Part shown: in pieces, positions 50,804 through 62,229 of the stretch
Layout: the number at the start of each line of letters is the position of its first letter
How positions within the stretch are numbered: position 1 is the first letter of the stretch
DNA from: Phycomyces blakesleeanus NRRL 1555(-)
Lineage: Eukaryota > Mucoromycota > Mucoromycetes > Mucorales > Phycomycetaceae
NCBI RefSeq assembly: GCF_001638985.1
Contig: NW_017265190.1
Coordinates: 1 to 64,000 of the forward strand
Direction of reading: 5' to 3'
DNA length: 64,000 nucleotides
The notes under the pieces: model-generated
Seen by the model: only the letters and a program-made list of their open reading frames with translations
What the model was told of the DNA's origin: nothing
Database searches by the model: none
Position numbers and translations under genes: made by a program

Positions 50804-51059
50804 AGTGTATGTATTTTGAATTATAAAATAAAAAAGGAAACAAGAGTGCTACAAATATTTCATTTGATATGGTTTTATAGTAAACCAAAACGTATTTTTT
50901 ATTTTATTTTTATTTTATTTTTATTTAAGCCAATAGAATACATCAAAACTACACCCCCAACTTGATAAAAAAAAACTGCTGAGATAAAAAAAAATCCTGA
51001 CATATCCATTATGATCCGACTATCTGGACAATATGTTAATTGTCCTTATTTTTCCAGTC

Positions 51060-52500
51060 GAGGACAGGGCAAATGAATCTCTTTTCATAATTAATTTAAT
51101 TTGGTCTTCACTTATATTCTTACTAAACAAAAATAATAATTTAATTAACATTTTTATATAAGAGACATCATATTGAATAAGGCCTCAAAAAAAACATTCC
51201 AAATAATTAGTATAAATATCAATAGCAATTATTCATAATAAAATCATCTTTTATCTACTATATTATTTTATGTGTTTGATTGTACTTCTTTAAGTACACT
51301 TCTTTATTATCAAGTATACTTATTTGTCTATTTTTATATTGTCTGGTCATTGATTTATCAGCTCAGTACAATCCAATAAAATTGTAGTGTTTGGTATTTG
51401 GTTGTGTGTAAATGATGTACAAAAAAAGATAAACGTATGTAAGAAGAGAAATTAAAAAAAAGAATTAAAGAATTGGATTTGATATCAGATAAATTAGAGT
51501 AATAAAATAGTCTCTTTATTATCAAATAGACCAGTTAAAGAAATTAAAAGGGAAACTAACACTAAAGTAAGAGTGTAAATAATTTGAATGATTAGAGAAA
51601 TAGTTAAACTAAAAGAAAAAAAGTAAATAATACTAATTCTAAAGAGTTAACTATGGGAAGGAAAATGTTTACTAGAGTAAATAGTATAACGAAAGAGAAA
51701 TTTACTATGGTAAATTTACTAAGGCATAAATAAAAGAAAAAATTATAACAAAATAATAAAATAAAAGAGGATGATTCATCTTTCACAAAGACTTGACAGA
51801 AAAATAAATAAAATAGAAGAACTTTTATAGAAGAGATCAGAGATAATAGACAGCATCTTAAAGAAAACTTGTATCAGAAAAATTCAACAGTTGTTTATTG
51901 ATTGATTTTAAAGAGATATTTATACTACTTTATGGATAAAATATATGGCAAAAATAGGCTAGATAAAACTTGATGAAATAATTGTAAATAAAAATATAAA
52001 GAAAAATAGCAATATAAATATTTCATCATAAAAGAAGAAATAGATAAAGTTATAATATATAACTACAAGAAAAAAAAATATCAGAAAGATGTTATAAATA
52101 AAGGGAAAAACTATTCAGTTAACAATTTTGGTAAAGTAGTTTTTGAGAGGAAGTGTTACATTTAGTGTGCAGAAATAAAATAAAAAGAAAAGGGAGAAAA
52201 CAATTTCAGGAAAAATAAAAGGGGAATGATTTTAATTTTCAGAAAATTGGTTTTTGGAAAAAGGTGATTTTGTGAAAATGGAAGAAAGAAATTAAGATTA
52301 AAATTAAAATTTTGAAGAAAAATTAAAAGAGGTTTTCAAAAGAAAGTGAACTTGGTAGAATTTGGTTTTTTGACTGAGACTTAGAATGTTGCTACATCAT
52401 ATGTCAATTGACGCATGTGGTGCTTGTGTTTGTGGTAAATGTTGACAGGTGATATCATTACAGTTTTTGAGATTTGAATAGGTTTGTAGATATGAAATAA
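51060..52500. other. Gene-free A-rich region right of E5
   Basis: The plus strand is strongly purine-rich, especially 51420-52340, with many AGAAAA and TAAAGA runs. It could be the decayed interior of a retrotransposon whose LTR-like end lies at 52955-57985, but no gag, protease or polymerase motif is visible. Confidence 0.4.
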
Positions 52501-52954
52501 TCTCTCTTTTCCACAAGAGAGAAAAAGACAAACTCAAAAAAGAATGTAGAATTAAAGATAATAAAATCAATAAGAGAAAAATAAGAGAAAAACAGTACTA
52601 TTGATTAATCTCGATAGACTTGACTCAATATACTCGGATAATCAAACAAGTAAAATATCAACAGCATTAAATATTAAGAGAACTTGTTGTCAGAAAATAA
52701 GACAAAAAAAATCAATGTTTCTTAAATGCAAGTATTGCAATATTTATAGTTTTGCAATTGACTTGTTGAATAATCAAATAAATAAAATTATAAAAAAATA
52801 TATATAATAAAAGTTGTATAATTGACGATCTATTAAATGTGATTTGTTCTTTACTATCATTAAGTACAAATAAAATAATATAATTATTAAATCATAATAA
52901 GGAAGATAATTATGCTTGTAAGAATATATAATAAAAATAATATTAATTCCAAGT

Positions 52955-53132
52955 TGATTCATTCAGTTAAATATAGTGAGAAAATATGATATGATGTGTG
53001 GTTGCCTGAAGTTATTGTTGACAGGATGATGTCGTTTCGTTGTACTTATTGGTTGTTTGCTCTACGAATAGAAAAATTGCTTTCTATTCAATCTCGGTCG
53101 CCGTCAGAAAATCAAAAAAAAAAATCGTAAAT
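52955..53132 (-). repeat. LTR-like repeat near tRNA-Leu, distal part
   Basis: Inverted copy of 29510-29655, with the same ATCATCCTGTCAACAATAA and CTCACTATATTTAAC blocks. A TATAAATA and ACAAGTTCTC further left (about 52670-52750) match the continuation of the other copy. The MULE at 53133-57865 separates this part from the tRNA-proximal part at 57866-57985. Confidence 0.5.
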
Positions 53133-53310
53133 CTTAGGGGACAGGGGGTTTTTGGATGATGGGGACAGGGTGTTACACAAGCTTATAGTGAGTAGTCCGG
53201 CAGATAATTAGAGGCGTGACTACTTTTAACTTGTCCGGCAGACATCCATCGTTTCTGTGTGTAACACCCTGTCCCCCAAAAACCAGTCACCCCCCTGTCC
53301 CCATCCAGTA
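53133..53310. repeat. Folded left end of the MULE
   Basis: The terminal block with GGGGACAGGG and TGTTACAC at 53133-53175 recurs inverted at 53255-53308, and GTCCGGCAGA occurs twice between them. The left end can form a long hairpin. 53311-54159 holds no credible gene. Confidence 0.7.
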
Positions 53311-54159
53311 TAATCACTTGTCTTTATTCACTAAGAAAAATCATGCAAAAGTGGAAGAACATTTGTCCGTAACTTTTCATTTTCATTTTTATTTATTTTT
53401 AAAAAATTCATAACTCGTTCAAAAAAATAGATAGAAATATGAGAGTAAGATGGTTGGTTTCGTTGATTTTTTCTGCATAAAGTGAGTATTTGTTTGTTTT
53501 GTAATATTTTTTGAATCACGTTTAATGAGTGAATTACAAAAGTTCTGTACATTTTATTTGTGAAAGATTGAACAAAAAAACAACAATTTGAAAATATTAG
53601 TAAAAATCACTTGCAAGTGCTTTATATCAATAGAAAATAGTAAAAAAACGTTTCAGTAAAAGTTTTAGACCATATTATTATGTAGAAAAAATATTTATTA
53701 GCAAAAACAATCTATCTTGAATGGTTAAAAACGTGAAAAAAAGTGTATATTTTGCTTGTTTATTCAACCAAAACATAATAAATTAACTTCAAATTTTGGA
53801 TATAGAGATGTACGTATTTTTTCAGCAATACGGCAAAATATCCAAGCTTTAGCGTTCGAATTAAGACAGAAATCTATCAAAAGCTATGCGTCGTTTCTGT
53901 TTTACATCTTTTATGGTAAAATTCACGTCTGTGATTGGATGAATATCTTAATCAGATTGCTTATAAATGCACAGACTTTGTACTCCAAAAAATAAAAGCC
54001 AATTATATAGTCTTCCAATTAGTTGGATGCCAATAATATTCGTATCTGGGTTTTACATGTAACATTAAAATTAAAGACAGACTGGGTGCAATTGTGTTTG
54101 TTAAAAAATTAAAGAAAAAATAGGAGTAAAGTATATTAAAAGATAGAAAGATAGATAAG

Positions 54160-57100
54160 TTATATATGTGTGAGGTCAATAATATCAGAAGAATTTACGG
54201 GAGAATTTGTAGGAGAGTTAGTGGCAGTAGTAGTAATTGTAGTAGTTGTAGTAGTGGAGGGTAAAAGATAAGACTTGTTCTTTGGGAACTGACCCCAATG
54301 ATTCCAACTTGTGGAAAAGCAGTCAATGATACTACCTCTACGGATAGCATCAAAATACAGCGCATTTACCTCAGGCCAGGACCGATGTAAATGAGGCTTC
54401 ACTTTAATTGTTGTCCAGTGGCACCCATGTACATGGTGCAAGACCATCGGCAATGGCTTTCTTTTGAGAGGCTTCCGATCATGGAGGGGAAGGAAAGTTA
54501 CAGGCAAGACGCTCCGATCGTCCGAGTACACACAAACAGGCTCGTTATAGGTGTCAGCTATTATCTGAGCACAGTCTGGTGCAGAGAACCACATAGAGGA
54601 AGGGCAAGATGGGATATTTTCCCCAAGAGCAGGGTCAATCTCAGAGCCAAAGGCAATGACCTCTGTCACTTCAGCAACATCCATGCCAAAGTTGTGCTCG
54701 TAAAGTTTACCGTGGGTTGCCATCGTGGCCAACATCTTCTTCTTCACCAAAGGAAACTGATCCTCTCCACCCTCTTTCAGGTGTGCAAATACACGGAAAC
54801 CGCACCAACCATCGGACTTGGGGTTAAACGTCAACGAAATGGCGGCTTGGTCGATTTGAGCAGGCAGAGCAAAGTCATGCACATTTTTGTTTTGTTTTTT
54901 TGGACTAGGCAAATCGTACCAGTAGTCGTCTTGGAGATGTTTAGGTCTTTTAATTCCAGAGGAATATTTTTCAGCTAAGAAGAAACAAAAAACAATGTAA
55001 CATTTAGTATTTAATTTTAGTAAAATATCTTATCGGTTACCTTCTTCGAGAGGCTCTTGCTTTTTAGCGAAATTGGTTGTTTTAGCTATAGAGAAAACAT
55101 GCAATGTGTGAGCAAACCATACAAAATATTTTGTGATTCATTTATAAGTTATCAAAAATTACCTTCTTCGAGAGGCTCTTGTTTTTCAGCGAATTGGGTT
55201 TCTTTTTTTATTTCTTTTATGACTAGAAATAGTAAGCATTAGATATTACATTGTAATTTCACAAAAAAAAACAATTATAAATTACTTTTTTTGAGAGGCT
55301 CTTCCTCTAAGAACTCCTTCATCACTTCTTTAAGTCCTTCTTTCAAAATACTTCTGATATCATTCTAAAGAAATAAAGAATAAATATGTATTAGATTGTG
55401 AAATCATGTTTGTGTATGTTGCATGCTTACTTTGTTCTTTTGCACAAGGAGATGTCTGTGCTTGTGACGGACAAAGTCCTTTGGGAGAGCAGTTTTCCTT
55501 TTGACGTGCTTAGGTCTTCCAGGAGCTTTGACCTCACTTGCCGAAGGAAATACAACATTTGGATGGTCAATTATTTCACCAGCATTGTCAACAAGTTCAT
55601 CAACCATTGCCATAAGATTCTGGACTTGTTGATTCCCTTCACACTGACGAAACAATTGTTCAAGCTTTGTTATACATTTCACCCACGGGGCAGGCTTTTC
55701 AACGTCGATTTTCTGTAGAGAAACGTCACATTCCAGTTGCTTCAAACGTTCACCCAAAGAAGAAGACAGAATCCATCTTTCAGGAATGTCTGATAATAGC
55801 AACATACGATCTCTTGGCAGATCATGGCGACAAGGAAGACCAAACACCACTTTTACTCTGCAATTGCAAAGCTCACCAGGTACAACCTCTTCTAGAAGCT
55901 CAGCACAGATGGTGATCAAACCAATTCTGGAGACGTGGTGAATCAATCCACGGAGGCGAGGTTCATGGTATATTCTGGCATCTGTGATAGTTGCCTCATT
56001 CAACTCAAGGTCCTGATAGTCGCCCTCGAACTGAAGAAGATAGGAGCAAATTTGCTCAAATGAAGAGTTCAATGACTGAAGAGCCGAGATTTTTCTTTTC
56101 AGAGCATTATGGCCACTCTCGACACGTTGTGTTGTCACACAGTCAAAATGTTTTAATTGGCTAGTGAGGTAGCCAGCCCACTTTTCCTTGCACGGCATCC
56201 ACTCATCTTCAAAGTACTTTTCCAGAGTTCTTTTTTCTACAACCTTCGTAGAATCATCATTATTGTCTTCCAGCTGCTCTTTACTTTGGAAATCTTTCCG
56301 AGATGACAGCGATTTGAAAAGCTCAAGATTTTCATCAAAGACATCGCGTTTATCTCCAAAGATCATTTTGTTGACTAAATGTGTGCACAACTCCTTTTCT
56401 TTTCCTGGCTTCATTGTTTTTTTTGCCATTTTGGCAATGTTGTTGATCATATGCCAACCACACAGAAGCTTCTTGGCCAAGGGGAACTCGGAATCAAGCG
56501 CATTCATCAATGCTTTACATTTGTCTGTAACAAATATAGGGGCTTTATCAACCCCCTCCAAAACAATTGCTTTCAGAGACTTCACAAACCAAACATAGCT
56601 CTTCTCTGTCTCATCGGCTACCCATGCAAAGACCACAGGAAAGCTCTTCAACCTTTCTCCACCTAGATTACTGACACCCTCTACGCAAACCAATGGCATC
56701 TTCGCGCAGTTTGTCTTGTATGTAGCATCCACAATAAAGACATCGGGGAAACGTCGAGCTCTCTTGATCATTATATCGTTTGTAAAAAATATATGAGTGA
56801 GTCTATTTCTCTCATTAAACTCGTAGAGAACGGAAAATCCCTTTGCTTCCATTGTTCTGATGAGCTCAGTAGCGCCATGGGCAGACTCCTCATCACCACG
56901 AGTAGCACTGTACTTGAGATTGTTGATATCGCTGATCCTCAGCTTTCTCATTCCTGTCACCTTGTCACTTGTTGCCTTCTGAACATCACGGGACTTGGCG
57001 TGATTCTCCAACATTGTCTTTGCAATAGTGGCATCTTCAGCAGTCAAAAGAGACATTCTTCCTTGGTGAGAAGAAGCCAAATTCTCAGGGGTGACAGGGT

Positions 57101-57455
57101 GGTTGTGGCAATGTTCGTTTTCCCCATAGGCGGGCAAAGGAAGATATCTTTCGCTCTTCTTCTTATAAGAAAATCTTAAGAGATAGGGGCATCCAGTAAG
57201 AGAAGAGTTGGGCGTCTTCTTTCTTTTCTCATCACTTATATTGCGCTTGTCACGATAAACACCAGCCTTTGAACAAGCAATGTGAAGAATAGGGAATTTT
57301 CCGTCCTTAATCTTAACGGTGAAGTTATTAGAAAGGGCGTAATCGTTTACGGCTTGAAGAACACTCTGCTTGTCAGGATAACCATTCTCGGGGAATGAGA
57401 GAGTTGTTTTAAGCGAGTACATCTTCTCAATAGGGGTATTGAAGTTGGTGTTCAT
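54160..57455 (-). CDS. MULE transposase fused to OTU-like cysteine protease, about 1,007 aa
   Basis: Exons 55431-57455, 55286-55364, 55163-55222, 55041-55085 and 54160-54974 join with consistent phases into one open frame. Residues about 20-120 form a FAR1/FLYWCH-like DNA-binding region with CSKAGVYR, GCPYLL and HCHNHP. The MULE core follows, with VDATYKTN (first Asp), FVTDKCKALMNAL (second Asp), CGWHMINN and RVESGHNALK (catalytic Glu). A SWIM zinc finger is C-N-C...PCRH. Three short exons repeat a (K/E)(Q/E)EPL(E/K)(E/K) ending. The C-terminus has an OTU-type fold signature, SDGWCGFR for the Asp-Cys pair and HHVHGCHW for the His. The transposase moves the element. The protease-like domain may act on ubiquitin-type conjugates, which is inference. 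Appears intact. Confidence 0.87.
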
Positions 57456-57664
57456 ATTTAATAAAAGAGCACTGTAGTTATATAAGTATTTTTATTGATT
57501 CATGTACGCAATGTACGCAATGTATGCAATGTATGCAATGTACATAACGTAAAAAAGGCATCATATCTTGTTATTTGGAAATATTATTTTTTATTCTTAC
57601 AACTAAATGTTAATGACTTTAAGAAAGGGGGTGTTTTTATTTTTCCCGGGAAATTGGAATGATC

Positions 57665-57762
57665 TAAAGATGGGGACAGGGGTGTGCTTATAACGATGGA
57701 GCAAGGTGTGCTTATAAATGATGGGGACAAGGGTGTGCTTATAAAGAATGGGGACAGGGGGT
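57665..57762 (+). repeat. MULE right subterminal tandem repeats
   Basis: Four imperfect copies of about 26 bp built on GATGGGGACAGGGGTGTGCT followed by TATAA, just inside the right end. They share the GGGGACAGG core with the terminal inverted repeat and may be transposase binding sites. Confidence 0.65.
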
Positions 57763-57865
57763 TCTTCAAGACACTTTATAGCCGGGCCTCGGACTTGCAG
57801 TCACCTTAAATTGTGCGGTGCCGTTACCCCCCGTCCCCATAGCCAAAAACCCCCCGTCCCCTAAG

Positions 57866-57985
57866 ATCGCTGAAAAAAAATAGAATATAATTTTCTAGAA
57901 TTACAAAGAATTTTGCAACAGCACCTCACCGCCGGACAACCGAAATTTTTGATAATTGATCATTTTTACAATACCCCTTGTCACA
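57866..57985 (-). repeat. LTR-like repeat near tRNA-Leu, tRNA-proximal part
   Basis: It reads in reverse from 57985 as TGTGACAAGGGGTATTGTAA and aligns with 29384-29510. Nine bases separate it from the tRNA-Leu 5' end, against eight at tRNA-Arg. Confidence 0.55.
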
Positions 57986-57994
57986 ATATGTACC

Positions 57995-58077
57995 GGTAAC
58001 TTGGCCGAGTTGGTCTAAGGCGCCGCACTCAAGTTGCGGTCTCGCAAGAGGCGTGAGTTCGAATCTCACAGTTACCA
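57995..58077 (+). tRNA. tRNA-Leu (anticodon CAA)
   Basis: It starts GGTAACTTGGCCGAGTTGG and ends AGTTACC plus discriminator A. The anticodon stem-loop CCGCA-CTCAAGT-TGCGG gives CAA. A long variable arm (CTCGCAAGAG) is characteristic of class II tRNA-Leu. The T loop is TTCGAAT. No intron. Confidence 0.94.
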
Positions 58078-59006
58078 TTTTTGCGACGTTTTTGATCAGA
58101 TTGTTCTTTTGTTATTCTCGATCTGGTATCTCTTTTCTAGCACTTGTAACTAAGTCGCAGAATCAATACCACTGGAGATCATCAAGTTTATGAATAGTTT
58201 TTTTAGATAAGAATAAAGATGATTTTTATTAAATATAATTCTTGAGTATTTATACAAAACAATTATTGTTTTCTGGCTAATAGAATGGCTACAATAATAT
58301 GTCTTAGATGGTGATTATCCAGTAATATCTCTACAAGTATATTTCTCATCTCCAACATCTAAAACATAGACAAAAGACTAATTGGCAAAGTCAAGATCTT
58401 TTATCTTAAAAAGTCAACTATTACTGGTTGCTTGTAACTTCCAATTTTGGTTACCAATGTCAACTCTGACAACAAAGTCAAAAGGTCAAACCTACTGGGG
58501 ATCAAGGACTATACGTAAAATCAAAAAGAAGATAAAAGATACTTTTTATTGATAGGAATTGAATTGTCTTATATAGTTTTCTAAACTAATACTGCACATT
58601 ATCAGCAGTAGATATTATTTATATATAATTAAAGAAATAGTCATTATATTGTGATTGATGCTCAGTAAGATATTACTGTGCATAAAGAAGTACTGCGGTT
58701 AACTATCTTCAGATTTTACAGATTCATCAAAATAATGTCTAATACTTTGTCATTTTCGATCTGAGTTGTTCTTGCAATACTATAAGAGCATCTGCAGTGG
58801 TTACATTATCAAAAAACATTATATATAGTGTAGTTCAGTTATATTGGGGATTGAATACCAGTTAAAAACAGATTGACAAATTGTGGTTACATTATTAACG
58901 AATATTATAAATGTTACACAACCAGTTAATATTTTTTATTACTATTTTTTTTCTTTCTTCACTACCACTTTTTTTTACTTCTATACTTTTACATACACTA
59001 ATAAAA
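58078..59006. other. Gene-free region before the first Harbinger gene
   Basis: No credible frame. GAGCATCTGCAGTGGTTACA at about 58788 resembles PIF/Harbinger ends of other eukaryotes and may be the left end of the following element. No matching right end was found. Confidence 0.35.
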
Positions 59007-60415
59007 ATGAACAACAACCTTATTACTGCATTTTTTGAAGAAGAAGAACGTGATGAAGAGTTACGTACAACTGTCAGCAGCTTCCTATTGGACAAGCTTA
59101 CCCACGACTACTCTGACTATGATATTGAAAAAATATCTCAAAGAAGTACTGTACTATGATCTTCCATGATAGACAGCAAGGCCACAATCAGCTGTTCAAG
59201 AATTATTTTAATGAAAGGACAACATATACTGACAAACAATTTTGTAGGCGTTTTAAAATAAACAGATCATTGCTTATGCGAGTTCTGAAGGCTGTCAATG
59301 ACCATGATAGCTACTTTCAGCAAAAGTTAGATGCTGCTTGTAGACCTAGATTCTCTCCTATCTAGAAGGTAACCGTAGCTATCTGCCAGCTAGCATATGG
59401 ACTTCCTGCCAACTCCATAGATGAATCGTTTAGAATGACAGAGTCAACTGCTTTTGAGTGTCTGAAGCATTTCTGTGCTGCAGTTGTATCTGTTTTTGGC
59501 AATGAGTACTTGAGAGCGCCATATGAAGAGGATGTAAAACAATTTTTTCAAGAAGGGGGATCAGGAGAATTTCCCAAAATGCTAGGATCCCTCAATTGCA
59601 TACACTGAGAATGGAAGAACTGTCCCACTGCTTGGCATAGACAATATGTTAGAAAGGAGAAGACTCCTACCATTGTTTTGGAAGCTGTTGCTTCATATGA
59701 TCTCTGGATTGGACATATTTTCTTTGGCTTGCCTGGATCATTAAATGACAGCAATGTCTTGGACTGGTCTCACCTTTTTGAGAATATAACTGATGGAAAA
59801 GGCCCCAAAGTTAACTTCACCATCAATGACAATACTTATAGCTAGGGATATTACTTGACAGATGACATATACCCAACCTATGCTGCTTTTGTTAAAAGCT
59901 TTAATGACCTTCAGTCCGCAAAGCACAAGGTATTTTCATATATATTATATTGTTACTTATTATATTTACTAAGCACTTATCTTCTTTCAGAACTTTGCAA
60001 AGGCACAAGAGACAGTCAGAAAGGATGTAGAGTGTGCATTTGGTATATTGCAGACATGTTTTGCAATAGTTGCTGGGCCAGCAAAAATGTGAAGTCAGGA
60101 AACTCTGCATGACATTATGACTACTTGCATAATCTTACACAATATTATTGTAGAAAATGATAGAGGAGAGAAAGAAAATATTGGTGAAGGTAATGGAGTA
60201 GAAAGAAAAGTTGTAGGTGAAAGATCTGAGGTGGATACTTCCTTGACTGGAACAATGTCCTTGATGCCCAGATCAGAGATAATGCTCCCAGATGGAAGCT
60301 TTGCAAGTTTCATGCAAAGGTTTATAGCAATTCAAAACTGTAAGCAGCACTTTCAGTTGAGACACGATCTTGTAGAAAGCCTGTGGCAAAGAAAAGGAGA
60401 TTTCTTAATAGAATA
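59007..60415 (+). pseudogene. PIF/Harbinger (DDE_4-type) transposase, inactive
   Basis: The gene starts MNNNLITAFF, shifts frame near 59150, then reads FHDRQQGHNQLFKNYF in the family's usual place. Exon 1 ends at 59929 and exon 2 starts at 59991. Stops are TAG 59363-59365, TGA 59606-59608 (family motif C-H-W-E-W-K-N-C-P), TAG 59843-59845 and TGA 60090-60092 (family W before SQETLHDIM). The first catalytic Asp is Asn (LNCIH). GYYLTDDIYP, CAFGILQ and ILHNIIVEN are preserved. A convergent partner gene follows. Confidence 0.85.
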
Positions 60416-60469
60416 AAATAAAAATTAAAATAAAATATATTTAATATTTTTGCTTTTGCTTTTTGCAAA

Positions 60470-61051
60470 CTAATTGCCATCACAATCCTCTCCTTCGCTG
60501 CTAATATCAAAGAGATTGCTGCTCATACTGTCATCATTGCTGATAGGAGTATTTCCTACACCTCTTTCCTGAACCTCCTTCTTCAAGTCCAACATCATCT
60601 GACGGCTGACATGATCTGCAATCAAAGAAGTATCAATTAACAGAACCTTTATGTCTTGAGTCCTTTGAAGGATGGCGTTTTTCTCTCTTATAGCCATTGC
60701 CACAAAGTTAGACTCCATGGTCTTTTTTAGAAGCTTCTTGCACTCATCACCCTTTGCAATACTTTCTGAATGCAACGCAATCAGCCTCTCAATGTTTTCC
60801 CCCCACTTTCTTTTAGTTGCCTCTTGCTCTTTGGCAAACTTTCTTCCAGCTGGGCAAGCTGGACACTCCTCTTCGTCTATACTCTCACCAATTGGATTAG
60901 GGGCAGAGACTGTCACTTTGGAATGTCTTTCATTCTTTTTGGCTGGAGCACTTGGCTTCTATTTTGGGTGTCTAGCCAAGATTCTGAAGCAGTAACAAAG
61001 ATTGAACTTTGTTTTTGTCTCAACGAAATACATCTCATCTGCCTTTGTCTT
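60470..61051 (-). pseudogene. Harbinger partner protein, C-terminal part (Myb/NAM-associated type)
   Basis: The last exon encodes FNLCYCFRILARHPK*KPS, then CPAGRKFAKEQEATKRKW and a Glu/Lys-rich coiled coil, ending in an acidic tail. The pattern of aromatic-C-rich segment, P-x-GRK-x-AKE and coiled coil is that of the C-terminal region found in plant-type trihelix and NAM-associated proteins and in Harbinger partner genes. TAG at 60959-60961 replaces the usual Trp. The upstream DNA-binding exon is not found, so the gene is truncated. Confidence 0.6.
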
Positions 61052-61210
61052 CTAAACTTTTATTTAACTACCATGGACAACATAATATGTATTATCTACA
61101 TTTCAATAACTTATATTCCAGTCGTCATTGGTGCCAATGAAATTTGAGTGCACTATAGCCAACAAGATACTGATAAATTCTGTTGTCATAGACACTATCA
61201 TTCTTTTTAT

Positions 61211-61496
61211 TTCTGATATATCCTCTTCACAATGTCTATTCCGATTAGCAAATGTTAGTGAGTATTGTTGTATTCTTCTAAAACTTTGCTGACTTTTTTA
61301 TAGGCCGTGTCACCAAAAACATATACTATAACTAAACATGGCCACCAATATAGTAATATTTTATAATTTTATTTATTTATTATATTTTATTTTAATATTT
61401 ATCTAACAAAATATAACTTTTATTATATATGAACAACCCTCTCTCAAATATGTTCTGCATCTAGAACTTTCATCTTATGCTACTGTCATTGACATG
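61211..61496 (+). pseudogene. Orphan orfC fragment
   Basis: The segment ending at 61253 gives SDISSSQCLFRLAN. 61304-61352 (49 nt) gives AVSPKTYTITKHGHQY and 61429-61496 (68 nt) gives EQPSLKYVLHLEL...VIDM before GTAAG. Exon lengths and peptides match orfC of E1 and E5. The acceptor of the 68-nt exon is lost. No CACTA end, orfA or transposase is visible beside it, so it is a remnant of another element or an independent copy. Confidence 0.5.
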
Positions 61497-61571
61497 GTAA
61501 GACTTGTTTTTCTTTTATTCTTTTTATATGTACTATAATATTATTACACTGTTTATTAATATAATACAATT

Positions 61572-61670
61572 GGTGTGGACAGACTAAAAGATCAAAAAAA
61601 GGGCAAGAAAAAGATAAAACAAGTCTATCTTGAACTTAGCCAATCAACTTTAATTATGACTGTCCACACC
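61572..61670. repeat. 99-bp foldback with exact 11-bp inverted ends
   Basis: GGTGTGGACAG at the left pairs with CTGTCCACACC at the right. Possible miniature inverted-repeat element; no clear target duplication. Confidence 0.4.
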
Positions 61671-61679
61671 TTTTTTTAA

Positions 61680-62229
61680 AAAAAGTTCAAAATTAGTTCA
61701 AAATACATATTAGATAATGCTATGCTCATAATGCTGTCACCATCAGTAAGCATAGTCAATGCTTCATATTCAAATATATCAACATAAAGAAGTCTGTTTT
61801 GTTGTGGATAAAGACGAATTTGTTTATATTATTGAATTACAACTCTTCAGAATCTCTCCCTGCTTGAATCTGTATCTACATATCGTCAAAGCATATGTAT
61901 ACAAATGATATCCCCTGTCTCTAAAAGTCCTCTCAATCAGTACAAGAACTCTTAACAATTCTCATCAATAAAAATCATTCTTCTTGAGCTCAAACCTCTC
62001 TCCATCTCATAATCTAATTATCTACACCACTTTTTTTACAAACCCATTTATTACAGGTATAACATTTTAGCCAAAATAGCTTGTCAGTATATATTACTCT
62101 TATAAAGTTATAAATAATAATCAATACTCATCTACCTTCATTTTAACTCCATCCTTTTTGTCTTTTTTTTATAAAAAAAATATCTTCTTGTATCGCCTGT
62201 ACCTTACATTAAACTATTGTAATAAAAGT
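61680..62229. other. No gene seen upstream of the second Harbinger locus
   Basis: AT-rich and pyrimidine-rich sequence that probably includes the promoter of the gene at 62230. Confidence 0.35.

Larger units (their letters stand above)
39501..51059. mobile_element. E5: decayed CACTGG-type element with E6 nested inside
   Basis: The left end is CACTGGAAAAAG. The right end reads in reverse GACTGGAAAAATAAG, so its outermost base is changed. No matching 3-bp duplication is seen. Without E6 and its TAT duplication the element is about 6.7 kb, like E1. Gene order is orfC (minus), orfA (plus), transposase (minus), each damaged. E6 inserted about 200 bp inside the left end. The 44570-45240 stretch has no gene. 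Confidence 0.82.
53133..57865. mobile_element. MULE with transposase-OTU gene
   Basis: The 4,733-bp element has ends CTTAGGGGAC(A/G)GGGGG and complement, matching for about 25 bp, so ATCTTAGG could also be the true start. It splits an LTR-like repeat whose other copy (29384-29657) is uninterrupted at this point. Flanking 9-mers ATCGTAAAT and ATCGCTGAA share only the first four bases plus one, so a decayed duplication is possible but unproven. It carries one long spliced minus-strand gene with no disabling change. Confidence 0.88.

Noticed and set aside
51420..52340. Long purine-rich tract as a possible functional element
   Set aside because: AT-rich low-complexity DNA of this kind is common in the window. 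No repeat period, frame or structure distinguishes it.
53756..53995. 79-codon plus-strand frame inside the MULE
   Set aside because: No domain, no paralogue in the window, and average length for chance frames. Left as gene-free MULE sequence.
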